64,000 bases of DNA from Furcasterigmium furcatum. Lineage: Eukaryota; Ascomycota; Sordariomycetes; Glomerellales; Plectosphaerellaceae. The translations under genes and the position numbers were made by a program. Positions 45,066-57,405 of the stretch are shown here, piece after piece (the first letter of the stretch is position 1; every line of letters starts with the position of its first letter). Where the stretch lies: positions 2,707,088 through 2,771,087 of the forward strand of contig BCIA01000005.1 in assembly GCA_001599815.1 (NCBI GenBank), read 5' to 3'. The notes under the pieces are model-generated. The model searched no databases. It worked only from the letters and a program-made list of their open reading frames with translations, and had not been told where the DNA came from.

Positions 45066-46208
45066 CTACTTCACGCCGCCCAAGGTGACCATCAGGAGCC
45101 TCGGGTTCCCATCCCAGAGCGAGCCTGACTGATCCTTGCCACCTGACGGGCCAACGTCGTCGTATGGGAACGCGTACCCTTTACCCTCGAGGGTGGCCTC
45201 GTGGCAGATACGAGAGTAATGGTTCGTGATGGTCTCGCAATAGTACTTCTCGTGTGTCTCGCCCTCGGGATGCCGGTCGTTTAGGTGGAGCGTGGATCGA
45301 TTAAACCCTGCTGCCAACCGGGCGCCGACATTACCCATCCTGTCGGCCTTGTCGGCCGGGTAGCCGCTAAAGGGGCCTGAGCTGCAGCCGAAAATATCAA
45401 CGGCAGATGGTTTGGCGTAGGACCCGATGTCCTTGAAAGCGAGCATGCCATCCTTGCCGACGCGGCCTTTGGGGTCGCCCCAGTGGCCCTGCGTGTTGAT
45501 CGTGAGATCTTCGGAGCGGTATTTTTCCCAGACGGCGTCGATGTATGGCTGGTAGTACTCCTTGAAGAGGTCTGGCTGCATGACGATGGCGGAGTTAGGG
45601 CTGAGGGCGCGGAGATTCCGTCTGCCGTCTTGGGTACGGATGATGAGCCTGCTCCAGCCGGCCTTGTCTCTCTTGTCCTGAGCGATGAGCCCGTCACAGA
45701 CGAGATCAAGGCCGTTAGGCGGGAAGCCCGAGACTTTTGAGATCTCACCGTCGTCTGTTTCGAGTTGCAGGGCAATGGGGAGGCTGACGAAGTCGACGTA
45801 GGAGATGTTGACGAAGAGTTGGAAGTCGTTGTAAGTGAGCTCGCAGAAGCCCCAGTTGAGATTGTAATTGGGGTCCGAGGGGTTTGTCGACGAAGGTTCA
45901 ACGAGGGCCGGGCCAGGGTTCACGAGGAACTTGAGTGGCCCGTCCTGGGAGAACCAGATGCGACCCCCGGCAATGTGTGGGATTGTGATCTTCTTTGTCG
46001 ACCCTGGCGCACCGAGGGGGATGGCATAGTCGACCTCCAAGGGCTGGAGGATATCTGACGGCGATTTTGGATAGTATGGCGTTTTGCCGTCAGCTTGCAA
46101 GACGAGGACTGCATTGCCCCTGTTCAGGTCGAGGCCAGTGACATGAGCGACGGCTTCTGACGAGGCCGTGTTGTTGCGCAGGAGGATATCCAGCGTTGGT
46201 CGTGTCAT
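45066..46208 (-). CDS. GH64 beta-1,3-glucanase
   Basis: Glycoside hydrolase family 64, laminaripentaose-producing type, with a thaumatin-like fold. A single exon encodes 380 residues from MTRPTLDILLRNNT. Family blocks are AYVTGLDL-type start (AHVTGLDLNRGNAVLVLQADGKTPYYPKSP), IPLGAPG, TIPHIAGGRIWFS, NPSDPNYNLNWGFCELTYN, ISYVDFVSLPIAL and LRALSPNSAIVM, and the end DIFGCSSGPF...RLAAGFNRSTL. No signal peptide is seen with this start, and upstream in-frame codons add none (they give HLPTLPTYPWSSLPG). It could be an intracellular or unconventionally released enzyme, or a 5' exon is missing. It lies tail-to-head with the GH16 gene on the same strand, 433 bp apart. Confidence 0.88.
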   Translation of the reverse strand: MTRPTLDILLRNNTASSEAVAHVTGLDLNRGNAVLVLQADGKTPYYPKSPSDILQPLEVDYAIPLGAPGSTKKITIPHIAGGRIWFSQDGPLKFLVNPGPALVEPSSTNPSDPNYNLNWGFCELTYNDFQLFVNISYVDFVSLPIALQLETDDGEISKVSGFPPNGLDLVCDGLIAQDKRDKAGWSRLIIRTQDGRRNLRALSPNSAIVMQPDLFKEYYQPYIDAVWEKYRSEDLTINTQGHWGDPKGRVGKDGMLAFKDIGSYAKPSAVDIFGCSSGPFSGYPADKADRMGNVGARLAAGFNRSTLHLNDRHPEGETHEKYYCETITNHYSRICHEATLEGKGYAFPYDDVGPSGGKDQSGSLWDGNPRLLMVTLGGVK

Positions 46209-46641
46209 GGCTTCTGGCTGGGGCGATGCTGAGGTCCGCTTGAAAATTGGACCCGGAAGGCTCGACCATGGGTAGGTAGGTAAGGTAGGCAGGTGCATGA
46301 GATGCCCCAATCCATGGAGCCAGTCGTGAGGTCCGATGACGACATGAGCGCTGCAAGCATGGAACCTGGACCTCCGGGACCCAGATATGCTGGCCAAGTG
46401 GACAGAACCCGTGATGGACTGATGGCCGATCCGGGCAAGACCCGCCTTGTCGCCTTTTGAGACGAGCTTGAACCGTTCCTAGGTATTTAGTCGATGTGAA
46501 AAGGAGTAGCGCGGGGTAGCTCTAGCTACCTAGTACTAGTCGAGTTGGAGAAGCTCGACATCGGCCCCCAGGTATCCCCCGCCCCCCTTTTGCGAAACCG
46601 TTAGGTGAAGTCATCGCGAATTCGACCGAGTCGGATTCCTG
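46209..46641. other. Intergenic, GH16 3' end to GH64 promoter
   Basis: 433 bp with GGTAGGTA/TACCTAG words near 46270-46285 and 46480-46540. No gene seen. Confidence 0.5.
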
Positions 46642-47716
46642 CTAGAACAAAACCCAGCTTACAAGGATGTAGATACCGGCGAGGAGGCCCAAAGCCCTCG
46701 GCGATACGTTGTTCCCCCCGTCTTCGTCCTCGTTCCCGTCTTGGCCATCCTGGTCCGTGAAAAAATGCTCGCTGTCGCCCTCGGGAATCTCGCAGACAGA
46801 CTCTTCAAGATCGTCTCTGTCGCAGGTTCCCCGCTCCCTCTTTGTCCCCGAGGGTGTATTGAAGTAAGCCTTGACATATTGGACGGCGAGGAGGGAATTC
46901 TCCTCTGGCGGGCCAGCCGACCAAAGTGGTTCGCCGCTGCTCCAGTGCTGCAGGATGAGATGGCCTGCCGTGGTTGGCACTGACGTGCCGTTCATCCTGC
47001 CCAGTACTTGGTCGTCTGCATAAAAGACCACCTGGTCGGTAAGGTAGTCAATGCGGTACTCGTGGAAGTCACCCGACGGATCGAATGGCAGGTCAACCCT
47101 CAGATGCGTACCAGCATCCATGGCATTGTAGCCTGGCTCCGTCGAATCCTGGGTGTGCACGACGAGATTGACCGGGAAGGCACCCTCGCTCCTGTTGAAT
47201 TCCCGCGTGAGGAACTCAATATCCATCTCTTGGGTGTCATTGTGATACTGCGGTCGACCGTTAGCTGCGGTTCGTAAGTTGAGGGGAAAGAAACCCTACC
47301 CAGAAGAAGGCGGCACACGATCCTGGCATACTGGGAAGCCTCATCCTCGCCCTGAATGTCCCGTGTTCTATATCACTGCGCACCGAGTCCAACTCGGCCG
47401 AAGGCACCATGCCCGCGTCAACAGTACTGTTGACGCGCAACTGAAGCCCTGCTGCTCCCGGCTGCGAGAAGACGTTCTCAGGCATGTATCGTTCCCCAAG
47501 GGGACCCCTCGCAGTCCTCCCGGTCCTGGTGTACTCTAGTCGCATCCAGTCCTTGTTGGTGGCCACGCTCGCCACCTTCGTGAAGTCGGTCTCGATGAGC
47601 TCCGAGAAGACACTACGCATGCCGTCGATCTCGGCAACATAACCGCATGGGCAGCCAGAACGGGCCGTTGAAGGCGCGACTAGTGCCACGATAGGCCACA
47701 GTGACCGAAGCTTCAT
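46642..47716 (-). CDS. GH16 glucanase, GPI-type
   Basis: Predicted secreted beta-glucan hydrolase or transglycosylase of family 16. Exons 47716-47300 and 47247-46642 give 340 residues. Residues 1-19 form a signal peptide (MKLRSLWPIVALVAPSTARS). The family catalytic box ExDxE appears as QEMDIEFL, directly after the spliced junction FFW-YHNDT. The concanavalin A-like fold is shown by GTFRARMRLPSMPGSCAAFF, FHEYRIDYLTDQVVFYADDQVL and HLILQHWSSG. After the domain, an acidic segment (FFTDQDGQDGNEDEDGG) leads to GNNVSPRALGLLAGIYILVSWVLF, a GPI-type or membrane tail. Neighbouring GH64 suggests glucan metabolism in common, though shared regulation is not shown. Substrate could be beta-1,3- or mixed glucan. 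Confidence 0.87.
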
Positions 47717-49060
47717 TCCCGAAACCTGGCCGTTGAGCCCGAAGCAGGATGACCCAATGTACTTAGCGAATGTAACCGCCGTTGTGCGGCCTGCTCGGAG
47801 GTAGGACAAACGAAGGGGGAGGGACGAGGACAAGAGATGGGACAAAGAAGGTGAGGTGGGGGGAGCATCAATGGAGTTCGGTCAGGTTGCACAAGACGAG
47901 ACCCAGTCGTCGGTCGGCGGGAGATTCTTGTCCTGCAGCGTCATCACCTCCTCGACCAGCAACCCATGTCTTTGAGCCCTAACTGCATTGGCCACAGAAT
48001 TCAGGTTCCAAGAGAGGGCAGAAACCTTGGCAATACAACATTCTAGTTCACATGGTCAACACGGAGGAGCCATTCTCATGCAAGGAGAAGCGGTGGTAGA
48101 TTTGAAATCGAAATGCGACATGCGAAAACTCCAGAGGGCCCCTCTATAGGTACACGTGCAAGGTATGCATCGTTGCTTCGCCCACCACGCGCACAGCCCT
48201 CCCCCATTAAGCCACCTGCCTGGATCAGGAGAATGAATGCCTGGTGCCGCCGTGGCCCTTTTCGTCCCTCGACGGTCGATCAACCCCCGTACCCAGGCGG
48301 CTCCCGCAGCAGGAAAACGACAAGAGCAATCTGTATATCGAACAAGGTATCTGAGTGAAGACGAGAAGAGCAGGCAATGCAAAGTAGAGAACCACAAGTG
48401 GGAGAAGAGCTGCCCAATTACGTGGGCAACGGAAAGGAGAGGAGTGAAACGAAACAAGAGCGCATCGCAAAATTAGCAGCCAGAGAGCGGGAGGAGAAGA
48501 AGAGGAAGGAGAAGAACGAGCAGCTAGCGCTCGACGAGCCCAATGATGGAGGGAAAGAAATGAAGCGCAAAGAAGGTGAAACAAAGAAACAGAGCAGGAC
48601 CAGAATGGACCAGCCGACGATGTCGCAGATGTGCGCTGCTAGGATGCACTGAGGCTCGCGCCGTGATTCCCATGTACCCGTCCCCAGGGAAAGGGAACCG
48701 TCCCGCGAACCCCTGAACCGCCATCCTATGTACCATCCTGCCCATCAATGCCGGTTCCGCGGCCCCAGAGATGCTCAAACCAGGAAAGAATCAAGTAGGA
48801 AAGCTGCAATGTGTGCCGCAGGGAAAATGAGACCGCAGGCCCATCGGCCCCAAAAGGGTCCATCCAACGCCACCGACCGTGCCCTTCCGCTCCCGCGTCC
48901 GGGCCGCGCCGGTGCCGGATCAGCCCCTGCCAGAGCCACCTGAACGCCGAGCGAGACAGAAAGGTATATGCTTTGTGAAGAAGCAAGTCGGAAAGATAAG
49001 CCAAATCCTCTGCGAAGCCGAAAAGTAGGAAAGACAAAGGAAATCATTTCGTCGTCTCAA
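47717..49060. other. Intergenic, C2H2-factor 3' flank and GH16 promoter
   Basis: 1.3 kb between two minus-strand genes. A purine-rich stretch at about 48480-48600 gives a lysine/glutamate-rich frame that looks like composition, not a gene. No family recognised. Confidence 0.4.
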
Positions 49061-51899
49061 CTAATACACGCTATCCTCGTCGGCGCCCTGCGAGATCATC
49101 GAGGGCGTCGAAACATTCGAGGAAGCTTCCACATCGTCGACATAGCCAACGAGGGCTTGGGAGTGCAGACGGAAGGATTCGCCCATGAGACGGGTGATGC
49201 TGCGATGCCCTGTTAGCCACTGCGCAGACTATCGCCGGAAGAATACCGGCACAATTGAGAGGGGTTCACTTACCCCCAGACGACTACCTCATCCAGCATG
49301 GAGCCCCAGAGACGCGCAACGACGGAGCTAAGCTGCGACGTGCCCGCATCCTCAAGATCCCTCTCGAATAGCTGGCGCACCTTGTTGTACATGATCATCT
49401 CCTCCTCCGTAGCAGTCTCCTCGTCATGTTCCAGACGGTAGAGCCACAAGGAGAGAGTAATCATGAGGTCAAGGCCGCACAACGCATGCTCAACGCTCCA
49501 GTTGGTCGGCGAGGTTCGGGCGACCCAGCGAACGCCCTGCACGACAGCAATCTCGATGCAGTTGTAGCATTCTTGGATCACCTTGAGCATCTCGCTCGAC
49601 CGCTTGACACGGTCCCTGGCGTGGGACATGGCAGCAGCCACTTCGTAGGGATCATGGTAGCGGAGAGCCTCCTGGACTGCCTTCAGGTCCACCTCGAGGC
49701 GGGCCCGCGCGTTGCGGTACAGCGCCTTGGCGTTGAAGATGAGAGGGTGACCCTTGTGAGGAGCTTGCAGCATCACGTCGGCAGTCTCGGGCTCGCAGAG
49801 GTCAAGGGATTTCTCCCACGTCTCGAGCGCAAGCCTGAGCTTGTACTCGGTGACGACGTCCTGCAGCGCCTCGGGGCTGCGCTTGTGATACCACACCTCG
49901 AGGAAAAGGGCGTTGATCATGACGCGGCTTGCGAACGCACTGTACCCGAGTGTTTCTCCCTGGAACAAATTGTCGTGGGCCTCCATGAACGTCACAGCCT
50001 TCGTCGAGACGAGATGCTCTCGCCAGGCGGCCGCATCAGTCACCTTCAAGTTCCACAGACCCTCCGAAGAGGGAAGCTGCAAGTCCTCAAACTCGTTGAA
50101 GCTGATTGCGGGCGTGTGGTTGTAGGTCAGCGTCAACAGGCCGAAGAAGATATAGACAGCGTAGTAAGTGCGACGGCAGCCCTCATCTTCCACCCACTCA
50201 GCCCGGCTAGGCTGCGCACCCTCGCGGGCGTCCTGGCGGAGCTTCAACTCATATCGATTGCCAGCGACCATGTTGGCGAGCAAGCTCTTGATAGAGCAAG
50301 CCCATTCCAGGCCTTTCGGGTCACCGCTCCAGCTGGCGAAGATCATATTGAGTAGAGAACTCTGCATGGTCCACAGCGGGCACTTGCGGGAGCTGAAGTT
50401 CTCCTTGTGCTGGAGGAACTGGCTGACGAGCACCTTGGAGCCGATGTGCAAGACATAGGCGTGATCTTGGTCGAAGGCATACAGGGCGCCGATGCTGAGG
50501 ACAGCGAGGAGGAGGGCGGGCGAGACTCGAGTGGGTTCAAACGAGGCCGGGTGCAGGAACGGCAAGTGGTGATGAAACAGGCCGAAGTACGTGGACAGAT
50601 ACCGATTCAGCGAGGCCAAGTTCGGAAGACGGAACCCTTCAGGGATGGCATGCTCCGAGTCATTGGCGCGAATATGATCCAGGATCAAGTTTCTCTCCTC
50701 GTCGCTCGCGACAGAAGGCATGGGAAACGCGGCATTGTCATGCGAGTGGTGCAGTCCGTGGGGCGTAGGCGTGGCAGCACCCGAGCTGGGCAGAGAGCTG
50801 ATCATTGATTGGAGTGCGGGAACCAAGCCGTTGCAGTTCTGGCCGTTGATGGGGGGGAGCTGGTTGCTGGGGTGCAGAGTGCTAGAGCTCGTGAAGGATT
50901 GCTGCGACTCAAAGGATCCAGAGGCGGACGAGGCGATTGAGTGAGCCTTTGGTTCCGCAGCAGACTGAGGCATGAAGCTGTCCCACTGCACCTGGGGGAG
51001 GCCGATGGCACCTGAGGGATAGGTCACGGCGGGCTCCATGATAGCAGTTCCGTGGGGCGAGTAGGGGGCGGTCCCATTGCCTTCGTACGGGCTATTGCTT
51101 GAGCGCATAGCCGCAGTGGCCTTGTGGTGGAGGTCTGCAACAAGCATGGCAGCTGTCTCGACATCAAACATGCCATCGCTGCTGGCTTCGATCTGCTCGA
51201 GGGCCGAAGCATCGATGGCAAGGGGAGACTTGGCGGGGCCACCGATGGCACGGGTCTTGGGTCCGGACCGGCGTTTGCCATCGCTATGCAGAGGGATACC
51301 TCCATCTTTGGCGTGAACAGTCCTGTCATGCCTGAGCAGCAAGTCGCGCCGAACAAAGGTGCTTCGGCATTTCATGCACTTGAAGGGGCGCTCTTTGGTG
51401 TCTGTGTGGGTGTCACGAGTCAGTCCGGGCCATAGAATACGGGGTAGCGTGAGAGAAGGATGGTGCAACAGTGGTTGCAGGGAGTATGATGTGTCCTTTG
51501 TCACGCGACTGTTGTCCGCGGGGTAGGTCCCGGGTCGAGGAGGGGAAGGCACGCGAGAGGCCGAAGGAGGGGAGAATCATCGGGAGAAGAGGGGCTGGTA
51601 CCAGAGGAAGAAGAGGGGGAGGGGAGGGGGAATACTCACGGGATCGCTCATGTCTGCTACGATGCTCACTTCTGGAAAATGCACGGTTGCTGGAGAGAGA
51701 GGGATGTCAGTACCAAATTTGCCGGAGAGACTCAGTCAAGGCGAAAGATAATCCACGTCGTGATGGGTTTGGTCTGAGAATAGGGGTCAACGTACCAGAA
51801 CTGGCACTTGTACTTCCTCTCCGGAGCGAGGGAGGCCTTTCGCGAGGCTGGAGTTGATGATGCCGAGGGAGGCATGACCGCAACGCTTGCGCCGGGCAT
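49061..51899 (-). CDS. C2H2 zinc-finger / fungal_trans transcription factor
   Basis: Nuclear regulator with two classical zinc fingers and a fungal-specific transcription factor domain. Exons 51899-51796, 51689-51640, 51401-49274 and 49199-49061 give 806 residues. Finger 1 is assembled from three exons (KYKCQFC-NRAFSRSEHRSRHERSH, about 30-52); finger 2 is FKCMKCRSTFVRRDLLLRHDRTVH (58-81). A Ser/Pro-rich region follows. The regulatory domain starts near residue 330 (YFGLFHHHLPFLHPASF, LLLAVLSIGALYAFDQ). A last exon adds ITRLMGESFRLHSQALVGYVDDVEAS and ends GADEDSVY; without that splice the frame stops at VVVWG. Start at MPGASVAV; a later Met (MPPSASS) is eight codons on. The 238-nt intron before finger 2 is unusually long here. 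Confidence 0.85.
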
Positions 51900-54800
51900 G
51901 GTGTTGACGGCCTGTCGCAGGGACGGACGGTGGACGATATCTCGACTCGTTGACGGGAGTGGAGGAAGTTGTTGGCGACGTCGGCGTCGGTGCAACGGCA
52001 GAAGCGGATGTGGCGGCTAGGCAATCAAGAACAACAGCGACTCGGGTGGCAGGACGATGGTTGAAATCTCCTGGCGGCTTCCTCTCGCTCAACGCGCGCT
52101 CCCGTGGCGATTTAAAGTGTGACGGTCTGGGTCTGGATGGCAGTAGAAATCATTTGGGTCGATATCCTCATAGGTTCTGGTATTGGTGGGTGGTTTTTGG
52201 AATTGCGGCTCGAGGCCAGCTGAGCAGGAGCGACTTGTCTAGATGGCGACAAGAGCGCTGTCAATGTGGTGCAGTCGGGGCGTTGTTGACGATGCGGGAT
52301 GAGAAAGTGTCGCGTTGGAGATGTGGGAGACGAGGAGCAGGAGGCGGGGGAGGACCGGTAAAGAATAGGAGACGACTGAAGGTGGGAGGGAGGGGGAACT
52401 TTTTGGGGGGGTGGACACGAGCTTCACTTCTCCTTCCTCCCTGCCGCCTTAGAGAGTAACCAGTGGCACGGTGCGGGTGGGCATGGACGAGTGGGCCGGC
52501 CTGTTGCCCCGTGTGGAAGGGTGAGTGGGTAGTTTAGGTGGAGCAGGCGTGTGGGCTCCACATGGACACTGTTCCCTGCCACCGTGCAATCGCGCGACAG
52601 CACGCGCTCCGTTGTGGCTACCGAGGTGACTAAGGATTGTATTTAGGACGGCCAACAGCCCGGGGCAGGATGCGCAGCGGGTCGATAACCTGGAAGTCGA
52701 TGACATGTACACAGTGCGGGAACTTGCAGGGGCCCCTCGGCATGTCTGGGAATGGGGTCCAGCAATTAAAATAAGGAACATGCCCGGGAACCACACCATT
52801 AAGACATCCCCTTTTAGGCGTGCCAGGACGCGACCTCGCGTCTTCGACCCGTAGGACTGCCGTCTGACAGACGTCCCTGCACTGTCGACTCTTGACGTCC
52901 CGTCCGCCCCAGGCCACCTCTAATCTTGGGGTGCACAGGCGGTGCTGGGGCCGGAAGGGGGGGCCGGAGGCATTCCAAACAGAAGCAAAATAGCACAAGA
53001 AAAAGGATGTGCTGGAAAATTTTTCCCAATCCACGGCGCCCCCTGATGGTTGTCATCTTCGTTGTCAGAAATAATCCTACTTGACTTGTGTCCCTTGTCT
53101 GGTGTTGGGATCAGCTTCGTCCCATCCGTCGCTCCTGGGAGATTGACCTCTGTCCACAAACATATGTACCTATGTATACTTGTATTGCGCCCCTCGATCA
53201 AACCCCTATCGAAAATCGCACTGCTCGCGAACCGAGTTGCTTCTTGCTGGCAAGCAGCTGGACCAGACTCATGGGACTGTGGCGGTAGGGTGCTCGTCCT
53301 GGTTGTGATGGCCAGTGGGCTGGGGGTATGGATGTTCGTCTCATAAGGGTTGATCCGAACACACGGCACCAATGCGCACTCCCAATCGACGGAGACGAGC
53401 AGAAGTGGTCCCCGCGGTTGCAAACGCACTGGAACATCTCAACCTTCGTCTTCTGTCAGACACCGCCTCGGAGGCCATCACTGGTGTCCCGCGTTAGCGT
53501 TTCTTGTCTTCAAGTCGGTGAAGATGCTGCCCCCTGTTCAGTGATGTGTTGAGTGCCGCGAGAGCGTGCTTGTGGGTTAGCGACTCGGAACTTGGGAGTC
53601 GAGCATGCCAGGGCCCTGGTCAACCTGGCCAGCCATGCGATGGCCGATGGGTCACCACTCCACGAGGCCACCAGCCAAGAGGAGAGGCTGGCCATGCTGA
53701 AAAAAAATGTCCAGCTGCTCCCCGCTGCCCACCCCTGGACGCTGCGATTGAAAGTGTCGTCAATGTCATCATATGGAGTCTTGCTGGCCGTGTCAGAGAC
53801 GAGTGACATGGCAAGCTCAAGGACAGGTGGGATTCCAAGGCAAAAGTTGGAAGCTTGGGCATACCGTAGTAAACGGAAAGGAGCCTTCCGGAGCTGAGCA
53901 GCTGGAGGGAGCTGGCAGCGGGGCGGGCTTGGAGAAGGTCGATGGACTCGAAGAAGGATCCATGATGGATGATGCGGCCATGGAAACCTGGCAGCCTGGC
54001 GGCGCGCTGGCTAGCTGGGTCGTCCCGTTCATTTGGCTACCACCCCTGCTTGGTTCAACGGGGAGGAAGCCGCACCCCGCCGTTAGCGTGATTAGTGTCT
54101 AGGGAGCGAATGAGACGTCCGGGAATGAGGCGGGGGGCTTGATTGACTGGAGCACCGTGTTTCCCGGCCGGCGGAGCCACACAATCGACGCTTTGGGACC
54201 TCGGATGCCCTTTCAAGGGCACGCGGCCCCCGGGCCCCAGGTACTTTGGCGGTACTTGACTCGGCATAGCTCCGTCTTCCGAATCGCTTCCCAGCTGTGC
54301 AGCATTTCTAGCCCACCACAGCCCCTCCCTTCCAACTTGTATTATTGTCGTCGAGGCGGTCCGAGGTGCTCTAGGAGTACTACGTACAACTACCATTGCC
54401 CGTTGTTGCGGGGCAGACGCTTTCTCGGCGACGAACAGCCCAGCAATCTGAGGTCTCCCGTCCCTCCCATCCCCCTCCACCCCTCCACTCTGCTCCTCCC
54501 CCTCCTTTTCCCGAATTTCATCAGCTGGTCTCCTGTGGTTTCCCGGCCTCGACCCGCGGGCCGACGTGCAAGTGGATGCCACTTATTATCTCGCGGCATC
54601 TTGGTCAGTCGCGCGATTCACAGGCGATGATCTCAGGTGCCAGACGACGTTTCCCTCCATCTATCTATAGGAGCGAGGTCCTCGGATTCCTCAAGGAATC
54701 AAGTCGCCGTTCAACGAGGGGTGCTGCAAGTACCAAGTATGTAAACGGGCAGTCGTGAGCAACGAAGGCCCCGGCAAAGAGGGGCACGAGCTGCCCCCAA

Positions 54801-57405
54801 GCCAGCCAGTTGAGAGACCTACACTGTCAAGGAGACGGAGCGCAAAATTCCTGGGACCAGGGGCCAGGGTATGCAGGAAAAAGTGAGGCTGGAGCTGCCA
54901 GCTCACCCTTTCTCTTCTCGACTCGACAGAGACGTCCACAGTCATTCCCAGTTTATTTACAACTGATCTCACGGATTTCGGATTGTACTCAATCATCCCT
55001 GGCACCATGTATGTGTACGGGTCGAGTACACGCAAGGTTTGGCCCTTTCCGTGACCTCTTGTTTGAAGTTGGCCGATTCCATCATGCGTCGCCTGTCTGT
55101 GATTCTCCGTTCTCGTTCCTCCTGGTTTTGCTGGACTCAATTGAGGGCTCCACGTTTCGAGCATGCTTGTACACATCTTTTATGTGCTCGGGAGCGGTGA
55201 GGAACAATCCAAGAGTCCCAAAGGCTCTACAGGACTGTAGGACCACGCTGTGTGGCATGCACAATGATGAAGTGGTTGATCGGTGAAGAGAGGCATTGTT
55301 CCGCGCCGCCCTGTTCCGTGGAGTTATCTTGCAGTGTAAAAGCATCCGCCAGGCCAGGCCGGCCTGGTACGTATATAGTGCTTGGACGTACATATGTACA
55401 TACATGTCTTCGGCTCGACCTCAGACCATCTGAAGGAGTCAATGCTGCCAGGAAAGGTTGCGCCAGGGGAGACCTCGTCGCGGGAGGCTTCCGGCATAAG
55501 GCCATGCCCCACCATCCTCGCGGACACGTTCTTATTGAGCCCTTGTCATGGAGTCAGTACTGGATGATGCGGTGAGGACACCGCTTGGAATGGCGGCGAG
55601 GGCATGCATGCCATATGTGGATGGGGAAAAAAACCAGTTTCCCAAACACTTCCGGATGTCCATGCGGAGGCCTCGGACTGTGGCTTATTACCTAGGTACT
55701 TGTTCTTACAGTTGACACTTCCTTCGCCCCGAAGCTCCCGTCGTGAAATTGAAACCCGCAACGGCGTTGCGTTGGAGAGTGCAGTCACCCTCGAATTAGG
55801 GCGGGACGGCCCATCAACGGCCCCCGTTCATGCCGGCGAGGAACTCGTGTCGGGAAAGGTAAAGCTGCCCCTGGCGATCTGTACTCCACCACCTGCTCAT
55901 CTCCGAGCGGGCGGTACGGACTGACCATACAAACGTATGAGGAAAAGCATCAACAGTACATACTTACAGACATATGGACCGTGTTCATCCCTGAAATCGC
56001 GTTGTTCCTCTTCGGCGAGATTTGTCCGAGTGTCCCCGCCTAGACTCCGTCGACTGGTTCTTGTCAACAGCAGGAGTCTATCGATTACTCACGATTCCAT
56101 ACTAGGCCCAGAAGCTCGAATTGGGGCATATGACCGTGGAGGAGTCGTAGACAGACTGCCGTGTGTGCCAACTGTTGTTCTCATTTCCCCATTTTGATTG
56201 TCCCTCCAACCCTTGATACAGGTGAAGCCCGGAGACACGGTGCTGATTGGCCGTTCCTTTGGGCCATGAGGGCGCGTTACCCCTATTTTCTCCCGAAGGA
56301 CGCCTCGTTAGAATGGAGGTAGGTGACATCTTGCGTCTTTGCGGGGTCTTCAGGGTAACAAGGCAGCTACTTGACGACAGGAATCAATGCTCGTCAGCCC
56401 CTTACCTTGAGTATCTATGCAGTGCAACAGTCGCCATAGGCAGTACACGTGTATCTCGGTGATGTTTCAGGCTAGTGTTGGAACTCGAAACCTCGAAAGC
56501 CGCGTTTGGAGGAGGCTTTCGAACTGGCGAGGTGAGGAATTCGTTGGTGCATGAGCCTAGGACAATATGCAGCAAGGCGGTACTAGTATTGTGTCGAGAC
56601 GGGCACAGAACATCCATTCCATGTTCTAGCCCCTCACTCGTGAGCCCTCCTCCAGTGTCAGGCAGCCCGGTCACGGCGGGTAGCCGCCAACCCCAGTTAG
56701 GCAAGCACGAGGGACCCAATAGACGAGCCCACCATCCGACCTCCCAAACGCGAGAGACTTCGACTGGCGACAGTTGCTTCTCTTGGTCGACGAACCACAG
56801 ACAACGGAGCACAAAGATCAGAGGCAGAGACGCCGGTCTGCACCATTACACTCCCACAACTAGCTGCCTTGCGTAGTACCGAGACGCATCAGGGACCGCC
56901 GATAGCGAGCGATCTGACGGGGCCACCGCCCGACCCGACAACTTGGAGCGGGTCAACAGCAATTCCATTCCCCCTCTTTCTCCTGGAAGCACCAAACGTT
57001 CGAACCACGAGGCCGGACGACCCCTGACATCGACGACAACAACTTCTCTCCCACCAGCGACAGTCTTGCGAGTGCAGAGCCATAGCAATCGCGCGATAGA
57101 ACCGCCAGCCATCGCACTTGCCGACCTCCTCTCCTTCGCGACACCCGACTCTCAGCGCTCTTTGGCCTCCGAGATACACCCAAGACTACCTAGCGCTGAA
57201 CGGGACGGAACATGGCTTGAAGTCGGCCATTCCTACCCGCCGACACCCCTCATATCTACTCGATCGCATCATGCCCATAGCACAGATTGTTGTGCCGGCA
57301 CATGCTCAAACGGAAGCACAGTGATATTCAGAGGATTAGAGGAACATCGGGCTCGACAACTCCGCGCAGGTTGACTTGGGAGCCGCCCTGCTCCTTACAT
57401 CCGCG
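51900..57405. other. 5.5-kb gene-poor region between two divergent regulators
   Basis: The longest stretch without a recognisable gene, lying between the C2H2-factor start and the RasGEF start. Many frames of 60-175 codons exist on both strands (for example 54139-54630 plus and 54055-54582 minus), but none shows domains, a signal peptide or codon texture like its neighbours. It probably holds two long promoters and leaders. A 143-codon frame (56943-57374) ends 31 nt before the RasGEF start and could be an upstream ORF. Confidence 0.4.

Noticed and set aside
48377..48652. Lys/Glu-rich 91-codon frame
   Set aside because: Arises from a purine-rich stretch in the 3' flank of the C2H2-factor gene; no conserved features.
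49426..50355. 309-codon plus-strand frame in the C2H2 factor
   Set aside because: Antisense shadow of the fungal_trans domain; no domain of its own.
54139..54630. 163-codon frame in the gene-poor region
   Set aside because: Composition-driven Pro/Ser/Arg content, overlapped by an equally long antisense frame, and no recognisable motif or splice context.
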